Shown piece by piece: positions 5,273 to 6,935 of a stretch of 6,935 bases of DNA. The stretch's first letter is position 1, and every line of letters begins with the position of its first letter. The position numbers were made by a program, and so were the translations under genes. The notes below the pieces were generated by a model. It did not search any database and had not been told where the DNA came from. It saw only the letters and a list, made by a program, of their open reading frames with translations. Source of the stretch: SIG673 sp045658525 (GTDB lineage Bacteria; Bacillota; Clostridia; Oscillospirales; CAG-272); assembly GCA_045658525.1 (NCBI GenBank), contig JAZOVD010000074.1:1-6935 (forward strand), written 5' to 3'.

Positions 5273-6775
5273 ATGGCATATTTTTATCCGGAAGCGTCCC
5301 ACACGTTCAGTGAATATCTTCTTGTTCCCGGTTATACATCTGAGCAATGTATCCCCGCGAACGTAACGTTAAAAACTCCCCTTGTAAAGTTCAAGAAGGG
5401 TGAGAAGTCAGCTATAAACCTCAACATACCTATGGTATCCGCTATAATGCAGTCGGTTTCCGACTCCGGAATGGCGATAGCTCTCGCAAAGGAGGGCGGT
5501 ATGTCGTTTATATACGGTTCTCAGTCGATAGAGGACGAGGCGGCAATGGTAGCCAAGGTAAAGAACTATAAGGCGGGATTTGTCGTAAGTGACTCTAACC
5601 TCACTCCCGACAGCACTCTCGGTGACGTTCTCAGACTCAAAGAGGAAAAGGGTCACTCCACCATAGCTATAACGTCTGACGGAACTGCGGGCGGAAAGCT
5701 TATCGGTATAGTTACCAGCCGTGACTATCGCATAACTCATATGTCCGAGGATACCCCCGTAAAGGAATTTATGACTCCGAGAGCGAAGCTTGTTGTTTCG
5801 CGCGACAATATAACGCTTAATCAGGCTCACGACATAATCTGGGAGCATAAGCTTAACAGTCTCCCGATAGTTGACGCCAATGATAACCTTATGTATCTTG
5901 TGTTCAGAAAGGACTACGCTCAGCACGAGGAGCAGCCTCTTGAACTTCTTGATTCCAATAACCGTTTTATGGTCGGTGCGGGTATAAATACACTTGACTA
6001 TGAAAAGCGTGTTCCCGCGCTCATCGAGGCGGGTGCGGACGTTCTTTGTATAGACTCGTCCGAGGGATATACCGTCTGGCAGAGCAAGACGCTTGATTTC
6101 ATTCGCAAGAAGTACGGCGATAATGTAAAGGTCGGTGCCGGTAACGTAGTTGACCGTGACGGATTTTTGTTCCTTGCGGAAGCGGGTGCGGACTTCATAA
6201 AGGTCGGTATCGGCGGCGGTTCTATTTGTATAACCCGTGAGCAGAAGGGTATAGGTCGCGGACAGGCTACGGCTCTTATAGAGGTCGCTGCTGCTCGTGA
6301 CGAGTACTATGAAAAGACCGGTATATATATTCCGATATGCTCCGATGGCGGTATAGTTCACGACTATCACATGACTCTCGCGCTTGCTATGGGTGCTGAC
6401 TTCCTTATGCTCGGAAGATATTTTGCGCGTTTCGACGAAAGCCCCACGCCTAAGCTCAACATAAACGGAACTTACGTTAAAGAGTACTGGGGAGAAGGCT
6501 CTAACAGAGCGCGTAACTGGCAGAGATACGACCTCGGCGGAAAGGCGAAGCTTTCCTTTGAGGAGGGTGTTGACTCCTACGTTGTTTACGCTGGTCCGCT
6601 TAAAGATAACGTAAACAAGAGCCTTTACAAGGTAAAATCCACTATGTGCAACTGCGGAGTTCTTAACATTCCCGATCTCCAGAAGAATGCTAAGATAACT
6701 CTGGTATCCGCGACGAGTATAGTCGAGGGCGGCTACCACGACGTTATGCTTAAAACTACGAATAAGAATATGTAA
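5273..6775 (+). CDS. guaB: IMP dehydrogenase, Tritrichomonas-like divergent type
   Basis: The enzyme oxidises IMP to XMP with NAD+, the rate-limiting step of guanine nucleotide synthesis. The 500-residue protein has a TIM barrel interrupted by two CBS domains (about 100-220). The active-site loop is GIGGGSICITREQKGIGRGQ (312-331) with catalytic C319, where most bacteria have GPGSICTTR. The flap GEGSNRARNWQRYDLGG (407-423) supplies R418 and Y419, the catalytic Arg-Tyr pair. D261, D358 (CSDGG) and GRYFARFDES (381-390) line the substrate and cofactor pocket. Residue numbering, loop and flap agree closely with my recollection of Tritrichomonas foetus IMPDH. That includes K310, R322 and E431, which are linked there to low mycophenolic-acid sensitivity. 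The start is ATG at 5273, with GGAGG at 5258-5262 ten nt upstream. It has its own promoter and terminator and is probably monocistronic. The function is sure; drug insensitivity is inferred. Confidence 0.96.
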   Translation: MAYFYPEASHTFSEYLLVPGYTSEQCIPANVTLKTPLVKFKKGEKSAINLNIPMVSAIMQSVSDSGMAIALAKEGGMSFIYGSQSIEDEAAMVAKVKNYKAGFVVSDSNLTPDSTLGDVLRLKEEKGHSTIAITSDGTAGGKLIGIVTSRDYRITHMSEDTPVKEFMTPRAKLVVSRDNITLNQAHDIIWEHKLNSLPIVDANDNLMYLVFRKDYAQHEEQPLELLDSNNRFMVGAGINTLDYEKRVPALIEAGADVLCIDSSEGYTVWQSKTLDFIRKKYGDNVKVGAGNVVDRDGFLFLAEAGADFIKVGIGGGSICITREQKGIGRGQATALIEVAAARDEYYEKTGIYIPICSDGGIVHDYHMTLALAMGADFLMLGRYFARFDESPTPKLNINGTYVKEYWGEGSNRARNWQRYDLGGKAKLSFEEGVDSYVVYAGPLKDNVNKSLYKVKSTMCNCGVLNIPDLQKNAKITLVSATSIVEGGYHDVMLKTTNKNM

Positions 6776-6781
6776 TTTTAT

Positions 6782-6799
6782 CTTCTTTCTTGAAAGAAG
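6782..6799 (+). repeat. Small hairpin just after guaB
   Basis: CTTCTTTC, TT and GAAAGAAG form an 8-bp inverted repeat seven nt after the guaB stop. It is A+T-rich, lacks a T-run, and precedes the much stronger terminator by 8 nt. It may protect the mRNA 3' end, or be part of a dispersed intergenic repeat. Confidence 0.4.
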
Positions 6800-6807
6800 C
6801 AAAGAAC

Positions 6808-6863
6808 TTCTCTCACACGCCCACTTGTTACGGAGCGTGTGAGAGAATTATTTTTTTATTTTT
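6808..6863 (+). terminator. Strong intrinsic terminator of guaB
   Basis: Arms of 13 bp (TTCTCTCACACGC at 6808-6820 and its exact complement at 6835-6847) enclose a 14-nt loop. A long T-rich tract (6848-6863) follows. It lies 33 nt after the guaB stop and closes that transcription unit. Confidence 0.92.
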
Positions 6864-6935
6864 GTGGTATTAAGGTTTACATTAATTTTTAGGGATCTAC
6901 GTCCCCGACGGTCCGTTAACGTAAAAAAAGAACAG

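Noticed and set aside
5408..6802. Long open antisense frame (464 codons) across guaB
   Set aside because: It is a mirror of guaB codon use. The peptide has no recognisable domain and no ribosome binding site or promoter, while guaB on the other strand is certain.
1..6935. CRISPR arrays, tRNA or rRNA genes
   Set aside because: I saw no regularly spaced direct repeats, no tRNA-like cloverleaf with a CCA end, and no rRNA sequence in the window.

Overview
The window looks like chromosomal DNA from an anaerobic Firmicute, most likely a clostridial gut-type bacterium (Oscillospiraceae/Lachnospiraceae-like). The basis is strong AAGGAGG-type ribosome binding sites (which argue against Bacteroidota), sigma-A-type promoters in A+T-rich intergenic DNA, frequent ATA isoleucine codons, and a gene set seen in anaerobes. 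The taxonomy is inference, and nothing here fixes a genus.

Layout. Positions 1-288 (minus strand) hold the first 96 codons of a tyrosine recombinase that runs off the left edge. Positions 289-447 hold two hairpins: an intrinsic terminator just behind the next gene and a bidirectional one just in front of the recombinase leader. On the minus strand, 2182-1466 and then 1446-448 form a tight pair: a NifU/IscU-like Fe-S scaffold protein and a GGGtGRT-family protein of unknown function. Upstream on the same strand is pfkA (3350-2280), ATP-type 6-phosphofructokinase, with its own promoter near 3414-3442. A 358-bp A+T-rich divergent region (3351-3708), rich in inverted repeats, separates pfkA from two plus-strand genes. 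These are a membrane-anchored HtrA-type serine protease (3709-5091, TTG start) and guaB, IMP dehydrogenase (5273-6775). guaB has a near-consensus promoter and a strong terminator. The last ~70 bases hold no gene that I can see.

Function. Most of the window is housekeeping: glycolysis (pfkA), envelope protein quality control (htrA) and guanine nucleotide synthesis (guaB). The least understood part is the scaffold/GGGtGRT pair, a two-gene unit with an apparent Fe-S link but no established role; it is the best candidate here for undescribed biology. The IMP dehydrogenase belongs to the divergent type known from the protist Tritrichomonas foetus. It carries the residues tied there to mycophenolic-acid insensitivity. 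The recombinase at the left edge may mark the boundary of a mobile element whose remainder is outside the window.
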